From an uncultured Clostridia bacterium (GTDB lineage: Bacteria > Bacillota > Clostridia > Christensenellales > Pumilibacteraceae), in the NCBI GenBank assembly GCA_947175335.1, contig CAMWMF010000012.1, positions 1 through 52,337 on the forward strand: a DNA stretch of 52,337 nucleotides, read 5' to 3'. The position numbers were made by a program, and so were the translations under genes. The notes below the pieces were generated by a model that was given only the letters and a program-made list of their open reading frames with translations, was not told the origin of the DNA and searched no databases. Below, one piece after another: positions 30,368-38,071 of the stretch (the first letter of the stretch is position 1; each line of letters begins with the position of its first letter).

Positions 30368-32149
30368 GTGGACAAAGAGTTTTCCGATTTCATATCCAAG
30401 GTGCTTGACAAGACGGACATAGTGTCGCTAATATCGCGGTATGCACAAGTCGAGCGCAAAGGCAACACGTATTGGGCTTGCTGTCCGTTTCACCATGAAA
30501 CGCAGCCGTCGTTTTCCATTACGCCGAGCAAGCAGTTTTTTCACTGCTTCGGTTGTAAGGAAAGCGGCAACGCACTTTCGTTTTTGATGAAGATAGAGAA
30601 CATTGAGTTTATAGACGCGCTCAAAATGCTTGCCGAGCAGGCGGGGCTGGAAATGCCCAAGCCGAAAAATAAAACGTTTACGCGCGAACGTGTGGACAAG
30701 AAACAGCGCGAACGGTTGTTCCATCTTATGCGAGCCGCGGCTAGGCATTATTACGATAACCTGAGCAGTCCGCGTGCAAAGGCGTTTAACGATTATCTTC
30801 AATCGCGTGAAATCCCGCCCGAAATGGTGCGCAAGTTCGGGCTGGGTGCAAGCCTCGACTTTACCGAAATGCTCGACTACTTAAAGTTACAGGGTTATTC
30901 CTATGAGGAAATGTACAACGCCGGCATTGCCGAGAAAAAAGACGGCAGATATTATGACGTATTCGGCAAGCGTCTTATGTTTCCGGTAATAGACAATATG
31001 AATAACGTTGTGGCGTTTGGCGGGCGAACGTTGGAAAAGGACGCGCACTTTGCCAAATACCGCAACAGCTCGGAAACGTGGTTCTTTGAAAAATCACAAG
31101 TAATATACGGCGTAAACCTACTGAAAAAGCTCAAAAATTCGGGCACTCAAAAAATAACTAGCGTAATCGTGGTAGAAGGATATATGGACGTTATTTCCTT
31201 GCATAAAGCGGGGTTTAACACGGCGGTCGCCACTATGGGTACTGCATTTACCACCAAAAACGCGCGTCAGCTAAAACAGTACACCGACACTATCTATATC
31301 AGCTACGACGGCGATACTGCCGGGCAAAAGGCGATAATGCGCGGGCTTGACATTTTGCGCGAGGTGGGACTTACGGTCAAGGTTGTTAGGTTGCCCGACG
31401 GGCTCGATCCCGATGACCTTATCAAGCGCGACGGCGCACAAGGGTACCAAAAGCTTTTGGACGAGGCCGTGCAGCTTACTCAACACAAGATAGACGTACT
31501 AAAAGCGAGCTGCGATTTGAGCGATCCGGATAAACGGGCACAGTTTGCAGTAGAGGCGGTAAATGTGATAAGCGCACACGACAACGCCGTAGAACAGGAC
31601 AAGTTTTATTCATATCTATCCGCAGTTACGGGGTTTGCTGTGGAAGACCTTAAACGTCAGGCGCGCGACGACCTGATGGCAAAGGCAAAGCGTATGCAAG
31701 CCCAAGCCCCGCCACGCGACGTCGCAAGCTCGCAAACGGACGATGAACAGGCGGAGTATTCCGACACAATTAAATTCTTTTTGGCGAGCATAATACTCAA
31801 ACGCGATTACGTGAATTACGATAGAGTAGTCACCGATGCCATGCCGGACGGATTTTCCAGGCGACTGTATAATTGGTGCAGGCAGCATGAAGACTTTGAA
31901 ATCACCGACGTATTCAACGAGTTCGGGTACGAAAGCAAGCTGCTAAACGAGCTGCAAGACTACAAGTTCAAGCCGGGTGACGGCGAGCAAAAGTTTATAG
32001 ACGTTCAAACAGAGCTGTATAGAGAAGTGCTAACCAAAGAGCGTGACAATCTTTCCCAACTTCACAAAACAACAAACGACCCCAAATATCTCGAAATGGT
32101 AGGCAAATTGAATATTGAGCTTGCCAAATTAAAGAAATACCGCAGTTAA
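30368..32149 (+). CDS. dnaG: DNA primase
   Basis: Synthesises RNA primers at the replication fork. At 593 residues it has normal length. The N-terminal zinc ribbon is C39-x2-H42...C60-x2-C63 (CPFH and CFGC). The TOPRIM core is visible as VVVEGYMDVISLHKAGF followed by ATMGTAFT and the metal-binding SYDGDTAG. The GTG start at 30368 has an AGAGGG Shine-Dalgarno. The C-terminal helicase-interaction domain is present (about 450-593). rpoD follows after 12 bp, the macromolecular-synthesis arrangement conserved in many Firmicutes. Confidence 0.97.
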   Translation: MDKEFSDFISKVLDKTDIVSLISRYAQVERKGNTYWACCPFHHETQPSFSITPSKQFFHCFGCKESGNALSFLMKIENIEFIDALKMLAEQAGLEMPKPKNKTFTRERVDKKQRERLFHLMRAAARHYYDNLSSPRAKAFNDYLQSREIPPEMVRKFGLGASLDFTEMLDYLKLQGYSYEEMYNAGIAEKKDGRYYDVFGKRLMFPVIDNMNNVVAFGGRTLEKDAHFAKYRNSSETWFFEKSQVIYGVNLLKKLKNSGTQKITSVIVVEGYMDVISLHKAGFNTAVATMGTAFTTKNARQLKQYTDTIYISYDGDTAGQKAIMRGLDILREVGLTVKVVRLPDGLDPDDLIKRDGAQGYQKLLDEAVQLTQHKIDVLKASCDLSDPDKRAQFAVEAVNVISAHDNAVEQDKFYSYLSAVTGFAVEDLKRQARDDLMAKAKRMQAQAPPRDVASSQTDDEQAEYSDTIKFFLASIILKRDYVNYDRVVTDAMPDGFSRRLYNWCRQHEDFEITDVFNEFGYESKLLNELQDYKFKPGDGEQKFIDVQTELYREVLTKERDNLSQLHKTTNDPKYLEMVGKLNIELAKLKKYRS

Positions 32150-32161
32150 AGGAGTGCACAC

Positions 32162-33478
32162 ATGAGAGGACACAAGGAATCCAAAAAACAAGCAGTAGAA
32201 GAAATGCAAGCGGAAGCGCCGTACGCGCCGTCCGAAACCATTACCGCAGCACTTAACGAATTACTTTCGGGCGCGGCGGCGGACGGTATCGAGTACAACG
32301 TTATTCTGGACAAGCTTGTGCCGCTCGAAGCCGGCGCAAGCGATATGGACTATGCACTCAAACTGTTTGAAGATAACGGCATAAGCATACTTAAAGACGG
32401 GAAAAAAGCGCCAATACTTACATCCAAAATGAACAATGCGCTTTCCAAGCTGATTGCGCTTGGTAAGACGCGTAACTTTTTGTCGAATATCGAGATAGGC
32501 GAAAGGCTTACTATCGAGTGCGGTGCGGACGCACAGCAGCTTGAGGAGGCGATGCGCATTATTCGCGAAAGTGATATAGAAATAACAGACGGTCAAGTAA
32601 AGAACGCCGAGCTAAAAAGCATAGAAAGTCTTATAAGCGGCGAAACCAATGCTGACGATCCGGTCAAGGTGTTCCTAAAAGACATAGGCAGGATTCCGCT
32701 GCTCAACGCCGACGAGGAAACCGAGCTGGCAAAGCGCATGTCGGAAGGCGACGAGTACGCAAAAAACAAGCTGACCGAGGCCAACCTCAGGCTTGTCGTT
32801 GCTATAGCCAAGCGTTATGTAGGGCGCGGTATGCAGTTGCTCGATTTGATACAGGAGGGCAACCTCGGCTTGATGAAGGCTGTGGAAAAATTCGACTATA
32901 CCAAAGGGTTCAGGTTTTCTACGTACGCGACTTGGTGGATTCGTCAGGCAATAACGCGTGCGATTGCCGATCAAGCCCGTACCATTCGTATACCGGTGCA
33001 TATGGTGGAAACTATAAACAAGCTGGCGCGCACTACGCGCATACTCGTGCAAAAGCTGGGTAGAGATCCCACGCCAGAGGAGCTTGCCGAGGAGATGGAC
33101 TTGCCTGTTGAGCGTGTAATGGAAATCCAACGTATCAGTCAAGATCCGGTTTCGCTGGAAATGCCTGTCGGCGAGGAAGAGGACAGCCACTTGGGCGACT
33201 TTTTGGAGGACGAAAAGTCCAAGGCTCCGCAGGATTATGCGGAAGCGGGTATGCTCAGAGAACAGCTTGCCGCAGTGCTTAATACGCTTACACCGCGCGA
33301 GGAAATGGTTATCCGCTTGCGCTACGGATTGGACGACGCGCACCCGCGCACGTTGGAGGACGTAGGTAAGGAGTTCGGAGTAACGCGTGAGCGCATTCGC
33401 CAAATCGAGGCAAAGGCATTGCGTAAGCTGAGAAATCCCACGCGCTCCAAGCGCTTAAAGGATTTTACCGATAAATAA
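32162..33478 (+). CDS. rpoD: Primary RNA polymerase sigma factor (sigma-70/SigA)
   Basis: Housekeeping sigma factor that recognises the -35/-10 promoters found through this window. The 438-residue protein has a divergent region 1.1-like N-terminus, region 1.2 ([20 protein letters not shown]), region 2 ([40 protein letters not shown]), region 3 and region 4 ([20 protein letters not shown]). It starts at ATG 32162 after an AAAGGAG site. trmK begins on the base after its stop codon, so the operon continues. Confidence 0.97.
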   Translation: MRGHKESKKQAVEEMQAEAPYAPSETITAALNELLSGAAADGIEYNVILDKLVPLEAGASDMDYALKLFEDNGISILKDGKKAPILTSKMNNALSKLIALGKTRNFLSNIEIGERLTIECGADAQQLEEAMRIIRESDIEITDGQVKNAELKSIESLISGETNADDPVKVFLKDIGRIPLLNADEETELAKRMSEGDEYAKNKLTEANLRLVVAIAKRYVGRGMQLLDLIQEGNLGLMKAVEKFDYTKGFRFSTYATWWIRQAITRAIADQARTIRIPVHMVETINKLARTTRILVQKLGRDPTPEELAEEMDLPVERVMEIQRISQDPVSLEMPVGEEEDSHLGDFLEDEKSKAPQDYAEAGMLREQLAAVLNTLTPREEMVIRLRYGLDDAHPRTLEDVGKEFGVTRERIRQIEAKALRKLRNPTRSKRLKDFTDK

Positions 33479-34093
33479 ATGAGTAAAAGGCTGGACTTAA
33501 TCAAATCGTTAATAATCCCGTCAAGGACGATAGCCGATGTCGGCTGCGATCACGGCTTGATAGCCGAATACTGCACGACAAAAGCCGAGCGGGTTATAGC
33601 CTCCGACATAAGCGAAAAGTGCCTGCAAAAGGCACGAGTCAGGCTGTCGGGCGCAACCAACGTAACGTTTATATGCTGCGACGGACTGTGCTACAAATGT
33701 GACGAGGCGATTATTTCCGGCATGGGCGGGATACTTATCGCACAAATCTTGCGGGCGGCGGCCGACTTGCCCAAAACGCTTATACTCAGTCCGCACCGCG
33801 ATAGCGGAATTGTAAGGACAACATTGCTGGAATTGGGCTACGGCATAGACCGAGATATACCGATATACGACCGCGACAAGTTCTATTCGGTAATACGCGC
33901 AAACAAAGGTTGCGGCACAAGGGAATTGTCACATTTACAGACAGTTTTCGGTACCGATTGCGCAACGCCCAACGCCGATTTGCAACGTCGGCTGTCGCAG
34001 CTTTATGCGGTCTATTCGCGCGCACCCGATGCAAACAAACAACAACTATCCGACGTAACGGCTGTAATGCGTTTGCAAAATATGCAACCGTAA
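33479..34093 (+). CDS. trmK: tRNA (adenine22-N1)-methyltransferase
   Basis: SAM-dependent methyltransferase that makes m1A at position 22 of tRNA. The N-terminus carries the SAM motif IADVGCDHGLIAEYC (about 18-32) and ASDISEKCLQKA, then the ISGMGGILIAQIL segment (about 78-90) characteristic of TrmK/COG2384. At 204 residues it is a little shorter than B. subtilis TrmK. It starts immediately after the rpoD stop, a position conserved for trmK downstream of rpoD in Firmicutes. Confidence 0.9.
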   Translation: MSKRLDLIKSLIIPSRTIADVGCDHGLIAEYCTTKAERVIASDISEKCLQKARVRLSGATNVTFICCDGLCYKCDEAIISGMGGILIAQILRAAADLPKTLILSPHRDSGIVRTTLLELGYGIDRDIPIYDRDKFYSVIRANKGCGTRELSHLQTVFGTDCATPNADLQRRLSQLYAVYSRAPDANKQQLSDVTAVMRLQNMQP

Positions 34094-34125
34094 AGGGCGG
34101 ACGTAATATAATAAAGGAGAGTATC

Positions 34126-34860
34126 ATGGACGAAAAAATCAAACAGTCGTTTAAAATGATGATTGCTTATCAAAAAAAGGACATTGAGCTTCGTAAGCTC
34201 AACAACCTTATCGATCGTGACGAGGCGCTTGCCGTAATGAACAAATATAAGCACGCGTTTAACGAGGCTAAGCGTGCAATAGCCGAGTGCGAGCAGCAAG
34301 CGGGTGTGCTTTTGGATATGTTTGCGGAGTTGCAAAAATATATCGAGGACAACGAGTCCGTACTTGCCGAGCTGGAAAATTCGGATAGCGGCGACTCGGA
34401 GGAGGAGCTTGAACGCCGTGTCAAACGGTTGGAGAGCTTAAAGTCCAAGTTCCAGTCCGCCGACAAAAAGATGCACGACATACAAGACAAGGCGAGAGCT
34501 GTTTGTAACCGCCGTGCCGAAGCGCTCAAAACGGGCAAGGCCGCTCAACAAAGGTTTGTCGAAGCGCGCGAAAAGCACGGCAAGCTTGTCAGCTCCAAGG
34601 CCGATGAGTTGAATAAGCTCAAAGCCGAATTGGAGGAAATGCGAAAATCATTGGATCCCAAGCTTTTCGCCGAATACGCAAAGTTGGTTGACGAAAACAA
34701 ATTTCCGCCAATTGTTCGCGGCGTAGGCGACGATAAAAAGAATATGTTTAACTGCGGCGGATGCGGCTTGAATTTGTCGCAAAAGGGTAATGCGTCTTTG
34801 AACGATCAAGGCTGGTTCCGCTGTGAAAACTGTCACAGAATAATAGTATTGCTTGATTAA
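34126..34860 (+). CDS. Coiled-coil zinc-ribbon protein, COG1579 family
   Basis: A 244-residue protein of the conserved C4 zinc-ribbon family, often found beside rpoD/trmK. A long, charged, helical coiled coil (about 10-185) is followed by the zinc ribbon CGGCGLNL...CENCHRI (two CxxC pairs at about 208-236). The ATG at 34126 is chosen for its AAAGGAGA Shine-Dalgarno; upstream in-frame codons lie within trmK. The function is not firmly known. A nucleic-acid-binding or scaffold role is the usual suggestion. Confidence 0.88.
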   Translation: MDEKIKQSFKMMIAYQKKDIELRKLNNLIDRDEALAVMNKYKHAFNEAKRAIAECEQQAGVLLDMFAELQKYIEDNESVLAELENSDSGDSEEELERRVKRLESLKSKFQSADKKMHDIQDKARAVCNRRAEALKTGKAAQQRFVEAREKHGKLVSSKADELNKLKAELEEMRKSLDPKLFAEYAKLVDENKFPPIVRGVGDDKKNMFNCGGCGLNLSQKGNASLNDQGWFRCENCHRIIVLLD

Positions 34861-34873
34861 CAACGAGGTGATT

Positions 34874-35737
34874 ATGACAACACGTATACGCAAGGCGGTT
34901 ATACCGTGCGGCGGCATGGGCACAAGGTTTTTCCCTGCTACAAAGGCTATCCCTAAGGAAATAATGCCCGTTATCGATACGCCTGTGCTTTCGCACATAG
35001 TAGACGAGCTTATTGCCGGCGGTATCGACCAAATATATATAATACTTGGCGAGGGTAAGCAGGCGATTAAGGAATACTTTGTTCCCAATCCGCGACTGGA
35101 AAAGCAGTTGGCGCACAAGCCCGAAGTGCTCGAAACGTTACGGAATATAACCAAAAACGCCGAAATCACATTCGGCTTGCAAAAAGTTCCGCGCGGAAGC
35201 GGTGACGCAATTATGTGTGCGCGGGAGTTTACTGGCGACGAACCGTTCATTATGGCGAACGGTGACGACCTTATTGTCAGCGACGTATCGGCGTCCAAGC
35301 AGCTTTGCGACGCGTATGCCAAACAGCCTGCACTGGTGCTTGGCGTACAGCAAGTACCGGAAACGGAAACGTATAAGTACGGCATAGTCGATCCCAAGAG
35401 TATCGACGGCAGATTCGTGTGGTGCAAAGGCATGGTCGAAAAACCCAAGCAGAACCCGCCGTCGCGATATGCGGCTATCGGTAGATACGTACTTACGCCG
35501 GAAATATACGAGCGCATAGAGCAAGTGCCGGAAGTAAACGGCGAGGTCAGCCTTACCGACGCTATCTATGCAATGATCAAGGACGGAAAGGTTTACGCAT
35601 ATGAGCTTGAAGGTAGGCGGTACGATATGGGCGACAAGTTCGGCGCTCTGACCGCAACGGTGGATTTTGCATTAAAGCGCCCCGATTTGAAAGATAAGTT
35701 TGCCGAATACTTAAAATCGGTCGTAAACGGAAAATAG
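34874..35737 (+). CDS. galU: UTP-glucose-1-phosphate uridylyltransferase
   Basis: Makes UDP-glucose for envelope glycans and galactose metabolism. At 287 residues the length is typical. The nucleotide-binding motif GGMGTRFFPATKAIPKEIMP (about 12-31) is diagnostic, and VEKPKQNPPSRYAAIGRYVL and GDKFG near the end also match GalU. The ATG at 34874 follows a GAGGTG site. The next gene starts 4 bp after the stop. Confidence 0.95.
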   Translation: MTTRIRKAVIPCGGMGTRFFPATKAIPKEIMPVIDTPVLSHIVDELIAGGIDQIYIILGEGKQAIKEYFVPNPRLEKQLAHKPEVLETLRNITKNAEITFGLQKVPRGSGDAIMCAREFTGDEPFIMANGDDLIVSDVSASKQLCDAYAKQPALVLGVQQVPETETYKYGIVDPKSIDGRFVWCKGMVEKPKQNPPSRYAAIGRYVLTPEIYERIEQVPEVNGEVSLTDAIYAMIKDGKVYAYELEGRRYDMGDKFGALTATVDFALKRPDLKDKFAEYLKSVVNGK

Positions 35738-35741
35738 TACA

Positions 35742-36380
35742 ATGGCGGAAATGAGAGTAAACGCGCTTTGCACCGCTAATATTGAAAAGGCAAAAACATC
35801 TTGCGACAAGGTTATAGCTTGTTGCGATAACGCGCCGATAACAGACGGCGTAAAGATAGTGGTGCCGTATACCAAAACGTTGGGCGGCGGAGTAAGCGAT
35901 ATATATTTGCCCGACATGGCAGATGAAGATTTGCTGGAAAACGCGTGCGATTATATACTGACCAACAACGCGCATGCAATTATAAGAGCTGCGTACGACT
36001 TGACCGAGGCGGGGATAATCGAAGCGCGCTACAAGCTTTCGCCCATAATGCTGTTGCATAAGCTTGGAATACTCGGGCAATGCACGATAGCGGGCGGCGT
36101 GTGCTTGGATAACGACGATTTGGATTTGATGGCACAGGAGGGAGTACCGCTTATACTATTACCGACAGCGGATGCCGGATACGGCCACGGTTTTGCGCCT
36201 GTGTGCGCGGCGGTGCATAGGGGAATTCAAGTTGGAATAGGTACGTTTGACGGAAGATATAACGCTAACGCCGACCTCGACTACGAAATAAAGTTTTTAA
36301 CGCTCACCGCAAACGCGGAAATGCGAACCGAAAATGCTCTCGATACCCCAACTTTAAAAAAGATTTTGGCATTTGCGTAA
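35742..36380 (+). CDS. Shortened amidohydrolase-like protein
   Basis: A 212-residue protein that reads like part of a TrzN/SAH-deaminase-type amidohydrolase. It has the pattern LGILGQ..., then LDLMAQEGVPLILLPTADAG, GFAPVCAAVHRGIQVGIGTF and DG. Full-length members are about 420-450 residues, so roughly half, including the N-terminal HxH metal site, is absent. The expected histidine before the NDDLDLM helix is also missing (IAGGVCL). It is therefore probably not a standard hydrolase, though it is open and well coded. Starts at 35742 or 35751 are both possible. It is coupled to galU. It could be a binding protein or a decayed gene. Confidence 0.6.
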   Translation: MAEMRVNALCTANIEKAKTSCDKVIACCDNAPITDGVKIVVPYTKTLGGGVSDIYLPDMADEDLLENACDYILTNNAHAIIRAAYDLTEAGIIEARYKLSPIMLLHKLGILGQCTIAGGVCLDNDDLDLMAQEGVPLILLPTADAGYGHGFAPVCAAVHRGIQVGIGTFDGRYNANADLDYEIKFLTLTANAEMRTENALDTPTLKKILAFA

Positions 36381-36409
36381 AATTTATTGTGTAATACGAT
36401 AAAAATAAG

Positions 36410-36438
36410 TTGACAAAGTTCAATCGATTTAGTACAAT
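36410..36438 (+). promoter_or_regulatory. Promoter of tRNA-Leu
   Basis: Perfect TTGACA (36410-36415), 17-bp spacer, TACAAT (36433-36438), 12 bp before the tRNA. Confidence 0.88.
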
Positions 36439-36450
36439 ATGTTAGCAATT

Positions 36451-36534
36451 GCGGTTATGGCGGAATTGGCAGACGCGCAAGACTAAGGATCTTGTGGTAA
36501 CTCCGTGCAGGTTCAAGTCCTGTTAACCGCACCA
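36451..36534 (+). tRNA. tRNA-Leu, anticodon AAG
   Basis: Acceptor stem GCGGTTA/TAACCGC with encoded ACCA, D-arm GGCGGAATTGGCAGACGC, anticodon stem CAAGA/TCTTG with loop CTAAGGA, a long class II variable arm, and T-arm around GGTTCAAGTCC. The loop places AAG at positions 34-36, so this leucine tRNA has A at the wobble position rather than the usual G. The terminal CCA is encoded. Confidence 0.95.
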
Positions 36535-36549
36535 CCAAACAACGCATAG

Positions 36550-36573
36550 GGGCGCTATCAAAGCGCCCTTTTT
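36550..36573 (+). terminator. Terminator of tRNA-Leu
   Basis: GGGCGCT (36550-36556) pairs with AGCGCCC (36562-36568), followed by five Ts. The remaining spacer to 36686 shows only a small GCACTT/AAGTGC palindrome (36624-36637). Confidence 0.9.
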
Positions 36574-36686
36574 GCGTGTCTCGCGCTCGGTCATTTAGGT
36601 GGTTCTAAACTCCCGTCGCGCTCGCACTTAAAAGTGCCCAATATGCAACCCTTCTGTGTCGTTTGGCACTCCATATCGAGGTATGT

Positions 36687-37190
36687 ATGAAACAAGATAA
36701 ATTTTTAACTGTTTTCGCAGTGTTCGATGACGAGACACAGCAAAAGCTGAAAGCTTTGCAGAACAGAGTGTTGAGCTTGGGATATGCGGGTACGCAAACA
36801 ATGGGTATTCCTTTTCACATTTCGCTCGGCAGCTTTAAGGTTGAGGACGAGCAGGAGCTTATAGTTAGAATAAAAGAAGTTTGTTCTCAACACAGCGAAT
36901 TTGATATTAACCTCAATAAGGTCAATCACTTTAATAACCGCGTGTTGTTTATCGAACCGTCGGAGAATAAAGACCTACGTGGTTTACATGAATTATTCGA
37001 TAACAATTTTGCCGACGGTTTTCCTTGGCACGCTCATGCAACAATATTTTGCGGCAACGAGAAACAAGTGATAGAAGCTAAGCAATGTCTAAATGACATT
37101 TTCGTGCCGATAAAGGCAAAGGTGGTAGGAATTCAAATGGGGGAATTCTTCCCTACGAGAATGATAATAGAAGAAAAGCTTTGTCAATGA
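36687..37190 (+). CDS. 2H phosphoesterase (2'-5' RNA ligase/LigT-like)
   Basis: A 167-residue cytosolic protein with the two catalytic H-x-(S/T) motifs of the 2H superfamily: FHISLGSF (H44, S46) and WHAHATIF (H117, T119). Such enzymes act on 2',3'-cyclic phosphates or related RNA ends; the substrate here is unknown. The ATG at 36687 has a GAGGT site just upstream. It is followed after 28 bp by a GNAT acetyltransferase. Confidence 0.85.
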   Translation: MKQDKFLTVFAVFDDETQQKLKALQNRVLSLGYAGTQTMGIPFHISLGSFKVEDEQELIVRIKEVCSQHSEFDINLNKVNHFNNRVLFIEPSENKDLRGLHELFDNNFADGFPWHAHATIFCGNEKQVIEAKQCLNDIFVPIKAKVVGIQMGEFFPTRMIIEEKLCQ

Positions 37191-37218
37191 ATCGATATTG
37201 GTTTAAATAAGGTGTCCA

Positions 37219-37656
37219 ATGAAAAAATACACATTAGTTCCATATAAATCCGGCGACCACGATAGCTATATCAAGTGTCAAATGGACGCTTACGAAAAGT
37301 ACATTATAGAATATTTCGGCACTTGCGATATGTCGGTTATGGAAGAACATTTAATGCAATTACAGTCCGACTTATTCAAAATCGTTGTAGAAGGAAAAAC
37401 TGCCGGTTATGTTTATTACAATGAGGAAGCTGATAAAATTGTAGTTGACGTTTTTACATTATTGCCGGAATTCCGCGGTAAAGGCTTGGGCACCTTAATT
37501 TTGCAGGACTTTATCGAAACTGCAAACAGGCTTGATAAACCCATAGTGTTAGATACGTTTAAGAGTAATCCCGCCAAGAGGTTTTACATACGGAACGGGT
37601 TTTCCATTGTTGACGAAACTTATTCTCATTACATATTGAGATACGGATACTACTAG
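37219..37656 (+). CDS. GNAT family N-acetyltransferase
   Basis: A 145-residue acetyltransferase. The acetyl-CoA pyrophosphate-binding loop RGKGLGT is at 86-92, preceded by the beta-strand VVDVFTLLPEF. The C-terminal FYIRNGFSIVDETYSHYILR matches the GNAT end. The acceptor substrate is unknown. An AAGGTG site precedes the ATG. It is probably transcribed with the 2H phosphoesterase gene. Confidence 0.9.
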   Translation: MKKYTLVPYKSGDHDSYIKCQMDAYEKYIIEYFGTCDMSVMEEHLMQLQSDLFKIVVEGKTAGYVYYNEEADKIVVDVFTLLPEFRGKGLGTLILQDFIETANRLDKPIVLDTFKSNPAKRFYIRNGFSIVDETYSHYILRYGYY

Positions 37657-37668
37657 ATATATCGAAAA

Positions 37669-37699
37669 CAAAGCGGATGGAGCAAATCTGTCCGCTTTG
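37669..37699 (+). terminator. Probable weak terminator after the GNAT gene
   Basis: CAAAGCGGA (37669-37677) pairs with TCCGCTTTG (37691-37699), a 9-bp stem. Only a broken T-rich stretch follows. Confidence 0.6.
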
Positions 37700-37835
37700 C
37701 TTGTTCATATACTATATAGTGTAGTTATATTGACGTTGCATACACGTGTTGTGCATATTATGATAAAATTTTCGCATAATGGCAAACAACTTGTAAATTT
37801 AGTGCGAAATTTTGGTTGTTAAAAGGTATTTATGT

Positions 37836-37864
37836 TTGACAAATGCTTGCCAATGCGGTATAAT
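37836..37864 (+). promoter_or_regulatory. Consensus promoter of the surface-protease operon
   Basis: Perfect TTGACA (37836-37841), 17-bp spacer, perfect TATAAT (37859-37864). It lies 207 bp before the protease ATG and defines a long 5' leader. Confidence 0.92.
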
Positions 37865-37870
37865 AATTAG

Positions 37871-38071
37871 TACGTATCGGTTTTGGATTGGACAAAGGCG
37901 TCTACCAATGCCGATATTGTCGTATAAAAAATCCGACGTTTTTGAGCGTCCGGGTGATTAAATACGACAAAACGGCGGCTTGATTTTATATAGGTAGCCG
38001 ACCGAAAACGTCTAACCAATAATGATATGTTCGTACTGTAAACAGTAACGCTACATTCGAGAGGATACATA
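37871..38071 (+). promoter_or_regulatory. Structured 5' leader RNA, possible regulatory element
   Basis: Two helices are clear: a 7-bp stem GTCGTAT (37919-37925) with ATACGAC (37961-37967) enclosing a CCGACG/CGTCCGG hairpin, and CGGCGGCT pairing with AGCCGACCG (about 37974-38005). Two stretches around 37896-37925 and 38004-38038 share a degenerate repeat (CGTCTA, CCAAT, GATAT, TCGTA in order). No known riboswitch class was recognised and no terminator precedes the gene. Confidence 0.45.

Larger units (their letters stand above)
37657..38071. other. 415-bp spacer with promoter and long structured leader
   Basis: Contains a weak terminator hairpin (37669-37699), AT-rich DNA with small palindromes, a consensus promoter (37836-37864) and a ~200-nt leader with several hairpins before the giant protease gene. 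No coding sequence is supported. Confidence 0.75.

Noticed and set aside
36574-36686. Attachment site or element remnant downstream of tRNA-Leu
   Set aside because: No duplicated tRNA 3' end and no integrase gene are seen nearby; the following genes look ordinary.
37884-37925. Possible purine-type riboswitch (a TCTACC segment followed by a small stem)
   Set aside because: The conserved ATATGG loop, the CC-TAAA loop and the GACTA junction are not present, so the resemblance is to one short string only.
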